8,826 bases of DNA from JAIYCX01 sp044351785 (GCA_044351785.1 JBILFC010000111.1:1-8826), one strand, 5' to 3'. Counted from the first letter of the stretch, positions 1-6,955 are shown. The notes: generated by a model not told the origin, from the letters alone. Numbers and translations are program-made.

Positions 1-34
1 GACGGATAAGAGATAGTTAATATATCTTAAGTCT

Positions 35-62
35 AAAAGGGTGCTTAATAGCACCCTTTTTT
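35..62. terminator. Bidirectional intrinsic terminator
   Basis: A perfect 10-bp stem (35-44 pairing with 51-60) encloses a 6-base loop, TTAATA. The stem has a GC-rich core (GGGTGC/GCACCC) flanked by A and T runs. Read rightward it ends in a T run (57-62), and read leftward it ends in TTTT, so it can stop transcription from both sides. It lies just past the stop codon of the leftward methyltransferase gene, which it most likely terminates. It could also end a rightward gene outside the window; bases 1-34 have stops in all three forward frames and hold no recognisable coding sequence. Confidence 0.85.
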
Positions 63-67
63 ATTGC

Positions 68-814
68 CTATTTTGTGGCGAAAACAACTCCAGGAGTCTT
101 TAAAAAGTCTAATCCGATAGTACTGAGAGTCTCTTCTATCTTTTGGCTAATTTCAGGTTTCTTAATCAGTCTATGAAGTCCCATCGGAAAGGCAAATTGA
201 TCTTTAGAAATAATAGAGTTACATCCAAGAGATCGAAGTTCCTTTATAACTTCCCCCTTACTTTGACAATAAAACGGCCTGGTATTGCCCTCAATGCTTT
301 TCTTTATTTGAAATAGTAGGGGGCTAAGAATGTTCGTTGTATAAAGCTTAGCGTAATCAAACACTATACCTTCTTTGGAAACTCTGAGCATTTCTTTAAG
401 AAAACTACGCCAGTTGTTTACGTGTGCCATAAGTCTAAAAGCTGATACTAGGTCAAACTCATAATCCTCAAAATTTAACTTGTCTAGAGGTGAGATTCTA
501 AAAGAAATATTAGGATTTTTATCATATCCAAGATCTATAGCTCTCTGAAAACTTCTTTCATCGCTACCTTGAATGGTAATCGAGCACCCCATCTTTAGGT
601 AAAAATCTAACAGCTGACAATGGCCCCCACCAAGATCAAGAACCCTCGGATTAGGATTATCCATAAAAAATGAACTTGTTACTTCTTTTAAGCAGTTTCC
701 CTGTATTTTTAGAAAATGCTCACCTATGGAACTAGAAAATCTTTTTGCATAGGCATGACTGGATGATGCCACATCTGGGGGGACAATCGTAGAAGATGCT
801 AATGTGTTTGGCAT
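68..814 (-). CDS. Class I SAM-dependent methyltransferase
   Basis: The 248-residue protein is a probable soluble methyltransferase that uses S-adenosylmethionine. The sequence shows the glycine-rich SAM-binding motif I, VLDLGGGHCQLL (residues 58-69), an acidic position after the second strand (GSDERS, about 83-88), and a motif IV-like stretch, FDLVSAFRLMAHVNNW (120-135), followed by a Methyltransf_11/BioC-like segment (FLKEMLRVSKEGIVFDY, 138-154). The substrate cannot be read from sequence. The ATG lies three bases after the stop of the upstream glycosyltransferase gene, in the same frame (TAA AGA ATG), with only a weak Shine-Dalgarno, so translation is probably coupled. By inference from this neighbour it may methylate a sugar, lipid or glycan intermediate. 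The terminator at 35-62 ends the unit. Confidence 0.82.
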   Translation of the reverse strand: MPNTLASSTIVPPDVASSSHAYAKRFSSSIGEHFLKIQGNCLKEVTSSFFMDNPNPRVLDLGGGHCQLLDFYLKMGCSITIQGSDERSFQRAIDLGYDKNPNISFRISPLDKLNFEDYEFDLVSAFRLMAHVNNWRSFLKEMLRVSKEGIVFDYAKLYTTNILSPLLFQIKKSIEGNTRPFYCQSKGEVIKELRSLGCNSIISKDQFAFPMGLHRLIKKPEISQKIEETLSTIGLDFLKTPGVVFATK

Positions 815-817
815 TCT

Positions 818-2020
818 TTAGGCTACTTTAAAAATTGAAGCATAAACAGTTTGAATATCAGTATGGAATCTCTTTCTACTATATTTATTTTTTATTAATT
901 CCAGACTATTATCAACTAAATTGATCCTTTCTGAAACTAAGTTTGGTTCATCGGATATAGCTTTTGCTACTATTTTAGCGAAGGAATCGGGGTCTGCTTC
1001 TGCTAGATAAGAGTTTTTATCATTCAAAACTTGAGTATGGGACAAGATGTTAGTGGCTAGAATAGGTTTGCCTGAGTTCATATAGCCATAAATTTTTAAA
1101 GGTGTATTAGTTCCTGAGATTCTGGGAGAGGCTAGGACATCGGCTTGAGAGTGAACTGCGCTCATTAATGTGGGAGCTAAAATTCCAGTAAATACTAAGG
1201 AGTCATCAATATTTAGTTGCTTAGAAAGAGATTTATACTTGCTAATATCTTTCTCCGATCCACCGACTATTACTAATTTTGATAGTGGTAGATCTTTTCT
1301 GGTTTTAACGATAGCGTAAGATTTTAGAAGTAAGTCAATTCCCTGATAAGGCTCAAGGTTGCCTGCGTAAAGTAGGATCTTTTCGTTTTGAGTAATATTA
1401 TAAGTTGATCTTAGATTGATTGAAGTAGAATCTGATTCATTTAGATCATCTATAGGGAAATCTTCAATTTGACTAATATTTGCATCCGGGCAAATTCGTT
1501 TTACATCTTCACTAAGAGCGGTACAAACAGTAATCACGCTAGCAGCGCGACGCATAAAAAATGCTTCAACTTTTTCAAAGGCTTTAAGGATCATCTTTGA
1601 ACTGATAAATCCGCTTTCTTGAAGTTGGGATGACATAGAAGAGTCTACGTCAAAGACATAGGGCTTTTTAAGAATGATCGCCAGCGCACCAGCCATCAAT
1701 CCACCTTCTTCAATTCCGTGAATGACATCAAATTTTTTACTAAGCACTAGCTTGATGGCATTTAAGAAGAATAAAATATCGAGTAGTATTTTTGCAACAG
1801 AAGGACCTGCTTTAATATTTTTTATAAACGGAAAGTTAGAAGATCGTATGATCTCTAAATTTTTAATCTTTAGATTATCCCCGAATGGATAGGCAAGTAA
1901 TGTTACTAAGTAATCAGCTTCAGAAAGAGACAAGATAATTTCTCTCACATTTATGGGCGTTCCCCTAGGGATAAAAAAAGGTTGCGGGGAGAGAATTAGA
2001 ACCCGCTTTTTCTGATGCAT
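818..2020 (-). CDS. Glycosyltransferase family 4-type (GT-B fold)
   Basis: The 400-residue protein is a probable cytoplasmic glycosyltransferase that moves a sugar from an activated donor to a glycan or lipid acceptor. The N-terminal half has the loop typical of GT4 enzymes (FFIPRGTPINVRE, 15-27) and a DVIHGIEEGGLMAG segment (98-111). The C-terminal half has the donor-side Rossmann start ILLYAGNLEPYQGIDLLL (215-232), the strand KLVIVGG (248-254), and the segment SPRISGTNTPLKIYGYMNSG (298-317), in which the usual conserved Glu positions (E-x7-E) are replaced by a P.KIYGYM variant also seen in some GT4 enzymes. Length fits the family. The start ATG has no Shine-Dalgarno. It forms a two-gene unit with the methyltransferase. 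The donor and acceptor sugars cannot be assigned; lipopolysaccharide, exopolysaccharide or glycolipid synthesis are all possible. Confidence 0.85.
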   Translation of the reverse strand: MHQKKRVLILSPQPFFIPRGTPINVREIILSLSEADYLVTLLAYPFGDNLKIKNLEIIRSSNFPFIKNIKAGPSVAKILLDILFFLNAIKLVLSKKFDVIHGIEEGGLMAGALAIILKKPYVFDVDSSMSSQLQESGFISSKMILKAFEKVEAFFMRRAASVITVCTALSEDVKRICPDANISQIEDFPIDDLNESDSTSINLRSTYNITQNEKILLYAGNLEPYQGIDLLLKSYAIVKTRKDLPLSKLVIVGGSEKDISKYKSLSKQLNIDDSLVFTGILAPTLMSAVHSQADVLASPRISGTNTPLKIYGYMNSGKPILATNILSHTQVLNDKNSYLAEADPDSFAKIVAKAISDEPNLVSERINLVDNSLELIKNKYSRKRFHTDIQTVYASIFKVA

Positions 2021-2071
2021 AAATAATAAGTAAAAGTAAAATCAACAAACTGGCCCTAGAATTTACTCTTC

Positions 2072-2100
2072 TTTATATGGGCTGTAAATAAGTATAATAA
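2072..2100 (-). promoter_or_regulatory. Candidate promoter for the glycosyltransferase gene
   Basis: Read leftward, TATAAA (2077-2072) matches the sigma-70 -10 box at five of six positions. It sits 17 bases after TTATTA (2100-2095), a poor -35 match at three of six. This would give a leader of roughly 45 bases before the ATG at 2020. It lies in the 108-base gap after the TonB-like gene, in which I see no terminator hairpin, so readthrough from the TonB-like gene is equally possible. The surroundings are very AT-rich, which makes chance matches likely. Confidence 0.25.
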
Positions 2101-2128
2101 AATATGTGTATTATTTAGAATTAAGTAC

Positions 2129-3112
2129 CTATTCTAAGCCTGTTCCTAATAGAAGCCATTGTTTCTTTCTGCCTGGGGACGTAGATCTAACCCATGCTTT
2201 AGATTGGAATATAAACTTTATAGTGCCGTCACCTGCCAGCGCTCCTTTGGGTGGATTTCTATCCCAAGCACCTTTCCTGACCGAGGCTAGAACAGTATTA
2301 TCAAAGACGACTAGTCCTGAGGGGGTTAGAATTTCTGCTTTGATAAATTCTCCTTCAGCAGATAAAGTTGCTCTAATGTTAACTCCCTCCGTTTGAAATC
2401 CACCACTTAGTTGTGGATGATCTACCCAGTTGCTTTGCCTAAGGGCAGAAAATACTTGAAGTGCGACTCTTCTTACAAATACAGCAAATCTATCTGCCTT
2501 GGCATTAAGCATCGTTATATCTCCATCTGGAAGACCTGGAAGAAAGTCTGAGTTACCCCCCGAGCCTATTCCAGCCATACTGGCAATAAGAGATTCGTTA
2601 TTCTGTTTTGACTTCTCGTTCGCTTTAGATGCACTCTCAGATGTTTGTTCCTTTAGGAATTCATTCATCGTGATTTTACTAGGATCTATGAAAAGATTGT
2701 TACCTTCTTTGATTACTTTTTTGTTTAGAGCGCTTGCTTCCTGTTTGGATTTAGTGGCTTTTTGTACTTCTACTTTCTGAGGAGTCTTTTTTATTGGGGG
2801 CGTCAGAGAGCCTTCCAGTCCCCTTTTAATTTGCTCTCTTTCTACGTTGGTGTCCTTATCTGACAGTAAGTTAGTCTCCTTTTTGGGAGCTTCCTCTTTT
2901 AAATTCTCTGACGGACTAACCATTATTCGTTTAATGGGGTTTATAGGCTTATCCTCATCAAGAATTAGATTTAAGTCCGAGTAAGTGGGTAAAGGCGTAG
3001 ATTCTTGAAGCTTAAAATTGGAATTTGCCATAAGAATATGAAATCCTATGGACAGAATAAGGGCACTAAAAACTCTTATATTATCTTGATTATTTGTTCT
3101 CGCGTAAAACAT
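2129..3112 (-). CDS. TonB/TolA-family energy transducer-like protein
   Basis: The 327-residue inner-membrane protein has the layout of a TonB-type transducer. A single N-terminal membrane segment lies near residues 14-29 (VFSALILSIGFHILMA). A long Lys/Glu/Ser-rich periplasmic linker spans about 35-190, and a TonB C-terminal-like domain spans about 205-310. That domain has FVRRVALQVFSALRQSNW (212-229), GVNIRATLSAEGEFIKAEIL (243-262), a central SGLVVFDNTVLASVRK helix (265-280) and a closing strand GTIKFIFQ (296-303). Known TonB proteins pass ion-gradient energy from ExbB/ExbD to outer-membrane receptors. The linker lacks the classical Pro-Lys repeats, and no exbBD genes are in the window, so TolA-like or other envelope roles are possible. 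An in-frame TAA lies two codons upstream of the ATG, which fixes the start. There is no clear Shine-Dalgarno. It is divergent from tatA. Confidence 0.75.
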   Translation of the reverse strand: MFYARTNNQDNIRVFSALILSIGFHILMANSNFKLQESTPLPTYSDLNLILDEDKPINPIKRIMVSPSENLKEEAPKKETNLLSDKDTNVEREQIKRGLEGSLTPPIKKTPQKVEVQKATKSKQEASALNKKVIKEGNNLFIDPSKITMNEFLKEQTSESASKANEKSKQNNESLIASMAGIGSGGNSDFLPGLPDGDITMLNAKADRFAVFVRRVALQVFSALRQSNWVDHPQLSGGFQTEGVNIRATLSAEGEFIKAEILTPSGLVVFDNTVLASVRKGAWDRNPPKGALAGDGTIKFIFQSKAWVRSTSPGRKKQWLLLGTGLE

Positions 3113-3117
3113 GTCTT

Positions 3118-3145
3118 ATTTTATCAGTAAAGTGGTAGCTTGCAA
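3118..3145 (-). promoter_or_regulatory. Candidate promoter of the TonB-like gene
   Basis: On the minus strand TTGCAA (3145-3140, four of six against TTGACA) is followed after 16 bases by TAAAAT (3123-3118, five of six against TATAAT). The predicted transcription start falls at about 3111-3112, on the start codon itself, so the message would be leaderless or nearly so. That agrees with the missing Shine-Dalgarno. The -35 box is the same six bases used by the tatA promoter on the other strand. Confidence 0.4.
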
Positions 3146-3167
3146 GTTAGATTTTGACGGGTATAAT
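3140..3167 (+). promoter_or_regulatory. Sigma-70-type promoter of tatA
   Basis: TTGCAA (3140-3145) is separated by 16 bases from a perfect TATAAT (3162-3167). Transcription would start near 3174, giving a leader of about 28 bases with a Shine-Dalgarno in it. Because the -35 hexamer is its own reverse complement, it overlaps exactly the -35 proposed for the divergent TonB-like gene, so the two promoters would probably compete for or share polymerase. Confidence 0.65.
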
Positions 3168-3186
3168 AGCCATCTCTATCAAAATT

Positions 3187-3192
3187 AAGGGA
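3187..3192 (+). promoter_or_regulatory. Ribosome binding site that sets the tatA start
   Basis: AAGGGA ends nine bases before the ATG at 3202. This and the promoter place the start at 3202. An upstream in-frame TTG at 3154 lies between the -35 and -10 boxes and would not be in the transcript. Confidence 0.75.
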
Positions 3193-3201
3193 AATAAATC
3201 T

Positions 3202-3411
3202 ATGTTCGGTCTTGGTCCTTGGGAATTAGTAGTTGTTTTAGTCGTTGTGCTTATCATCTTTGGTCCAGGTCGATTACCAGAACTTGGTACTGGTTTAGGT
3301 GAGGGAATTAGAAATTTCAAAAAAGGATTTAAGGATTCTAAAGCACTTGATGTGTCTGACAAAGATAAAACTGCTGTGACGGTAGAAGAACCGAAGAAAT
3401 TAAAAGATTAG
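3202..3411 (+). CDS. tatA: Sec-independent protein translocase subunit TatA
   Basis: The 69-residue membrane protein is the pore or membrane-weakening subunit of the twin-arginine system, which exports folded proteins across the inner membrane together with TatC and usually TatB. The sequence has the short N-terminal membrane helix (about 6-20, rich in Val/Leu/Ile), the hallmark hinge FGPGRLPELG (20-29), an amphipathic helix (GLGEGIRNFKKGFKD, 31-45) and a short charged tail. Its size fits TatA/TatE better than the longer TatB. No tatB or tatC is in the window, so the gene stands apart from at least its immediate partners. It has its own promoter and ribosome binding site. It converges on the DUF3426-like gene with only two bases between the stop codons and no visible terminator. 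Confidence 0.93.
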   Translation: MFGLGPWELVVVLVVVLIIFGPGRLPELGTGLGEGIRNFKKGFKDSKALDVSDKDKTAVTVEEPKKLKD

Positions 3412-3413
3412 CT

Positions 3414-5078
3414 CTAAATAATTTCAGTAACGCTATATATTTTTGCGCTAAAGAATTTATAGCCAGGACCAATATCGGTTACAACTATTTTAAAAGGGAT
3501 TGATTTGCTAGGAGCAATGCCGTCCCATGACCTTTGATTCTGAAGTTTTAATATTTCTTCTTTTTCAATTTCTACTAAGTTAAGTGAGGAAGCAAATCTG
3601 CTTAACTCGTTGGGGATTGGTGCTTTAATACTTTTTACTAGAGTATTCCCGTTATCAAATGTTCTTGCTTCAATTGTTGGATTTAAAACGGTTTGGAATC
3701 CAGCATTAAATATAAAGCCTGAAATTACTATCATCGGATCTCCTGATTTGTCAGGCCGAAGTTCTGCAGAAAGAGTATTTAAAACTAGATTAACTGGTGG
3801 GATAAGTAGTTCCGGTGGGGTGAATAGGGCCACAGCATTTGTAAAAATATTTTCTGCTTGGTTAAGATTATTTTTGTTGTTTAATGATTGACCCCAGAAG
3901 AAAAGCAAAATTAAGAATACTCCAGGTAAGCTCCATGCGAATATAAGTGACTTAGTAAATGGCGCGAGTTCTAATCGTCTTAAGTCTAGAAATTTTATTA
4001 GAGCAGGAATTCTTTTTATGAAATTAAGTGGGGATTGAGCATTCCATTTAATTTTTTCTTTTCTGGCGGTGCCAGCTATCGCGCCACCATAGAATGTTTC
4101 TTCTTCCTGATCTGTGGGTCGCATGAAGCCCTCAACTTCCAGCTCGTCTCTTTTCATCACAGTAGTATGTTTCATGCTGCGATTTTTAGTTTTAGCGGGA
4201 TCATTAAAATCTTTGAATGGAGAATTCATTAAGTCTATAGAGGCAAGATCGGAAAATTTTGATTCACTAGTTGATGAAGCAAGGTGTTTAATTGCTGGGT
4301 GGTTATTCTCTTCATCATCCTGCTTTTCCATTTTTTCTTTTAACTGAGACCAGCTAGGAGTAGAGTCGCCTATTGGACTAGTCATATCAGTTTCAGAAAT
4401 AATAGTTTGCCTGTCATAGGTTCCAGAACTGGATCTTCGACTACCACTTCTAAATATTCCTAATAGGTCATCTGGCTCAGAAGTTTTGTCTGGTGCAGGT
4501 TTCTCATTGTCGTCCCAGGAGAGATTAATTTTGCTGTCATCCGAGCCAGATTCTCCGTATACTAATGTGTCTAGCAATTCTGGGTTAATTCGAGAGATCC
4601 GTTGAGTTGGTGAATCCTTTAGTGTTGGCTCAGGATCACTTGTTAAAGTATAATCATTTTTTGATTCAGGATGAGAAATTATAGGCTGATTAAAACTAAA
4701 ATCTAACTGTTGAGCGATTGGTGGGGTCTCAGCGGTTTTTGGTGCTTGAAGGTTTGTTCCGAGTGAAAATTTACTGATATCGATGGAAAAATCTTCTAAT
4801 TGTTTTTCATCTTCATTTGATATAACTGAGTTTTCTTTCCCGAGATTCCATTCAGCGTGAAGCGGACTATCGGGCGTGTGGTTATCTTCCTCTGAGATAG
4901 GTATATACTCTGGTTTAGTGACTTCAGTGGGTTCCTCTTCAGGAGGATTTTCTTCGTTTAAATTGAAAATTGTTTGGCATCTTGAGCACTGAAATTTAGG
5001 GTCATCAATGCCTGCAATTTGACTCTCGTTGAGAGCAAACTTGGTGTTGCATGATGGGCATTGAACAATCTTGGTCAT
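3414..5078 (-). CDS. MJ0042-type zinc-ribbon membrane protein with DUF3426-like C-terminus
   Basis: This is a 554-residue protein of unknown function. Residues 1-38 form an MJ0042-type zinc ribbon with four Cys (C7, C10, C31, C34; CPSC and CSRC pairs). A long Ser/Asp/Glu/Pro-rich stretch, probably disordered, covers about 40-340. A basic stretch with many aromatic and aliphatic residues precedes one membrane segment at about 377-396 (SLIFAWSLPGVFLILLFFWG). The last 158 residues resemble DUF3426, including GFIFNAGFQTVLNPTIEART (about 454-473). By topology the zinc ribbon is probably cytoplasmic and the tail periplasmic. Such proteins are common in proteobacteria but not biochemically defined. 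I chose the ATG at 5078; an in-frame TTG at 5087 would add three residues, and neither has a Shine-Dalgarno. It is divergent from rlmB and convergent with tatA. Confidence 0.8.
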   Translation of the reverse strand: MTKIVQCPSCNTKFALNESQIAGIDDPKFQCSRCQTIFNLNEENPPEEEPTEVTKPEYIPISEEDNHTPDSPLHAEWNLGKENSVISNEDEKQLEDFSIDISKFSLGTNLQAPKTAETPPIAQQLDFSFNQPIISHPESKNDYTLTSDPEPTLKDSPTQRISRINPELLDTLVYGESGSDDSKINLSWDDNEKPAPDKTSEPDDLLGIFRSGSRRSSSGTYDRQTIISETDMTSPIGDSTPSWSQLKEKMEKQDDEENNHPAIKHLASSTSESKFSDLASIDLMNSPFKDFNDPAKTKNRSMKHTTVMKRDELEVEGFMRPTDQEEETFYGGAIAGTARKEKIKWNAQSPLNFIKRIPALIKFLDLRRLELAPFTKSLIFAWSLPGVFLILLFFWGQSLNNKNNLNQAENIFTNAVALFTPPELLIPPVNLVLNTLSAELRPDKSGDPMIVISGFIFNAGFQTVLNPTIEARTFDNGNTLVKSIKAPIPNELSRFASSLNLVEIEKEEILKLQNQRSWDGIAPSKSIPFKIVVTDIGPGYKFFSAKIYSVTEII

Positions 5079-5088
5079 TTTAGGCAAA

Positions 5089-5114
5089 TCTAAGTGCTAA
5101 GTACTAGATATAAT
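5089..5114. promoter_or_regulatory. Possible operator/promoter region between the zinc-ribbon gene and rlmB
   Basis: The 111-base divergent gap (5079-5189) holds a perfect TATAAT on the plus strand (5109-5114) without a good -35 at 16-18 bases. If used, it would start rlmB transcription near 5121. Overlapping it are three consecutive 7-base units, CTAAGTG, CTAAGTA and CTAGATA (5090-5110), and a 5-bp dyad ATCTA (5089-5093) / TAGAT (5105-5109). Other -10-like boxes in the gap are TAAGAT (5129-5134) and TATATT (5163-5168). I cannot tell which is real. Confidence 0.3.
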
Positions 5115-5189
5115 TAATCAGTTTGGTGTAAGATACCCCAGTTAATTCATTAAGAAAAGCATTATATTTGAAGGGTGGGTACAAGAACG

Positions 5190-5933
5190 ATGGATTTATC
5201 GGTACTGTTTGGTAGGCGTCCCATAGAAGAGCTTCTTAAACACAAGTCTAGTAGGGTAAAAAGAGTATTCTTAAGTACTGGAGTGAGGCTTTCTGCTGAG
5301 TTTGATGAGTTATTGACTCAGGTTGAGGTTGAGAGGATGGAGCCCCCATTTTTTAGAGAGAAAGAGAGAGAACATCAGATAAATAATTCTCAAGGTATTA
5401 TTGCATATGTTACCCAAAGTGCCCCAGTGGGATTTAATCAATTATTAGAAAAGGCGAAAGGCTCTACTTGTAAGATAATTGTTGCTTTGGATCAGATTCA
5501 AGACCCCCATAATCTCGGCGCAATTTTTAGGGTCTGTGATGCTGTGGGGGTAGCAGGTTTATTTTATACTGCAGATAGAAGCACTGGGCTAACAAGTGTA
5601 GCTAGGAAGGTGAGTGCTGGGGCTTCGGAGTTTTTAGCCTATAGTGAGGTGAAGAATCTAGCCAGAAGTTTAGAACAGGCTAGAAAAGAAGGCTATCTGA
5701 TATACGGCACTAGCCTTGAAGAATCTAGTCAGTCATTATATGAAGCAGTTTATTCGGAGCCAATGGTTATTGTCTTTGGCTCTGAGGGTGAAGGCCTTAG
5801 GAAGCAGACAAAGGAACTTTGTGATGTGCTAATAAGCATCCCTATGGCAGGAACAGTTCAGTCATTAAATGTTTCAACCTCAGCTAGTGCTGTGTTATTC
5901 GAGATTAAGAGAAAGCTTTCAATTGAAAATTAA
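5190..5933 (+). CDS. rlmB: 23S rRNA 2'-O-ribose methyltransferase, RlmB/TrmH (SPOUT) family
   Basis: The 247-residue enzyme probably methylates the 2'-OH of a 23S rRNA guanosine (G2251 in E. coli for RlmB) using S-adenosylmethionine. An N-terminal SpoU substrate-binding domain (about 1-78) starts with VLFGRRPIEELL. The SPOUT knot domain shows all three SpoU motifs: DQIQDPHNLGAIFRVCDAVG (101-120, catalytic Asn108 and Arg114), IVFGSEGEGL (194-203), and IPMAGTVQSLNVSTSASAVL (217-236). Length matches RlmB. I chose the ATG at 5190 because homologues begin close to the VxxGRRP segment. A GTG at 5175 would add five residues. The only Shine-Dalgarno-like run (AAGGG, 5171-5175) is far from the ATG and abuts the GTG, so the start is uncertain. 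It is followed after 17 bases by trpS. TrmH-type tRNA or TsnR activity is a less likely alternative. Confidence 0.9.
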   Translation: MDLSVLFGRRPIEELLKHKSSRVKRVFLSTGVRLSAEFDELLTQVEVERMEPPFFREKEREHQINNSQGIIAYVTQSAPVGFNQLLEKAKGSTCKIIVALDQIQDPHNLGAIFRVCDAVGVAGLFYTADRSTGLTSVARKVSAGASEFLAYSEVKNLARSLEQARKEGYLIYGTSLEESSQSLYEAVYSEPMVIVFGSEGEGLRKQTKELCDVLISIPMAGTVQSLNVSTSASAVLFEIKRKLSIEN

Positions 5934-5950
5934 GTAGTAGGAGATATAAG

Positions 5951-6931
5951 ATGAGTACTGAAGGTAAGTTGGTTTTAAGTGGCATTCAGCCGTCCGCGGG
6001 GCAGGTACATCTAGGGAATTATTTGGGTGCTATGAAGAAGTGGGTTAAGCTTCAAGAAACTAATCCTTTAATTATGTGTATGGTTGATCTTCACGCGTTA
6101 ACTAGTGTTGATAAGGCAGCTGACCTAAGAGAGTTTTCTAAATCACTTGGCGCTACTTACTTAGCCTTGGGTCTTAATAAGGAAAGTACAATTGTTTTTA
6201 AACAGTCTGATGTACCTGAGGTCTGTGAACTTACTTGGTACTTTGCTTGTCAGTTTCCGCATGGATTACTGGAAAGGGCCCACGCATTTAAGGATAAGAG
6301 GGGTAAGAATGAGCAAGTAAATTCGGGCCTTCTTTTTTATCCTATTTTGATGGCTGCAGATATTCTTTTATATAAAGCGAATTTAATTCCGGTAGGAAAA
6401 GATCAGAAACAGCATCTTGAGATGACTCGTGAAATTGCTGAGAAGTTTAATTATAAGTATAAAACTAGTTTCCCTATTCCTGAACCTTTAATAGATGAGG
6501 AGATGGGAGTGATCCCTGGTTTAGATGGCAGGAAGATGTCTAAGAGCTATGATAATTATATTGGTCTTTTTGAAAGTGATAAGGACATCTTAAAGAAGGT
6601 TAAGAGAATTACAACTGATTCAAAGGGAGTAGAGGATGTTAAAGACCCGGACACTTGTAATGTGTTTAATCTATATAAGCTATTTGCAAGTAGTGATGAG
6701 ATAGGGAATTTAAGAGAGACCTATACTAAGGGTGGGATGGGTTATGGTACTGCTAAGGAGGAATTAGCTCGGGTTATTATTAGGGAAGTATCTCCATTAA
6801 GAGAAAAATATGAATATTTTATGGCTCATCCAGAGGAGGTTTCTCGTCTACTAGAGGCAGGCGCTGTAAAGGCTCGTAAGATTGCATCTGAGACCATTCG
6901 AGAGGTCAGGGAAATGGTTGGAATTTTATAG
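5951..6931 (+). CDS. trpS: Tryptophan--tRNA ligase (TrpRS)
   Basis: The 326-residue cytoplasmic class I aminoacyl-tRNA synthetase attaches tryptophan to its tRNA using ATP. The sequence has the opening SGIQPSAGQVHLGNYLGA (10-27) with the HIGH-type signature HLGN, the substrate pocket region MVDLHAL (44-50), PVGKDQKQHLEMTREIAEKF (147-166), and the KMSKS loop in GRKMSKSYDN (193-202). Length is normal for bacterial TrpRS and nothing is missing. One difference is Lys150 just before DQKQH, where I would expect Glu or Asp. AGGAG (5939-5943) lies seven bases before the ATG. The gene probably shares an mRNA with rlmB. It ends with two stops in a row (TAG TAA). No attenuator, T-box or leader peptide is visible before it. 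Confidence 0.97.
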   Translation: MSTEGKLVLSGIQPSAGQVHLGNYLGAMKKWVKLQETNPLIMCMVDLHALTSVDKAADLREFSKSLGATYLALGLNKESTIVFKQSDVPEVCELTWYFACQFPHGLLERAHAFKDKRGKNEQVNSGLLFYPILMAADILLYKANLIPVGKDQKQHLEMTREIAEKFNYKYKTSFPIPEPLIDEEMGVIPGLDGRKMSKSYDNYIGLFESDKDILKKVKRITTDSKGVEDVKDPDTCNVFNLYKLFASSDEIGNLRETYTKGGMGYGTAKEELARVIIREVSPLREKYEYFMAHPEEVSRLLEAGAVKARKIASETIREVREMVGIL

Positions 6932-6955
6932 TAATTCTAGGGACTTAAATTTCTA

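Noticed and set aside
2106..2780. Open frames on the plus strand opposite the TonB-like gene (2106-2396 and 2499-2780)
   Set aside because: They lie largely inside a gene with clear TonB-like domain structure on the other strand, lack ribosome binding sites and resemble no protein family.
3154..3201. A 16-residue upstream extension of TatA beginning at a TTG
   Set aside because: The TTG lies between the -35 and -10 boxes of the tatA promoter, and TatA proteins begin directly at the MFGLGPWEL-type segment. The ATG at 3202 has its own Shine-Dalgarno.
3147..3362. A minus-strand open frame of 71 codons over tatA
   Set aside because: It is antisense to the highly conserved TatA sequence and reads as low-complexity Pro/Thr/Ser.
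3610..4347. Three short plus-strand open frames opposite the zinc-ribbon gene
   Set aside because: They are antisense to conserved membrane and tail regions and have no initiation signals or recognisable domains.
5175..5189. GTG at 5175 as the rlmB start
   Set aside because: It would put AAGG directly against the start codon, too close for a Shine-Dalgarno, and RlmB proteins start near the GRRP segment. I kept the ATG at 5190 but the choice is uncertain.
5934..5950. A T-box, trp leader peptide or attenuator before trpS
   Set aside because: Only 17 bases separate rlmB and trpS, and they hold just a ribosome binding site.
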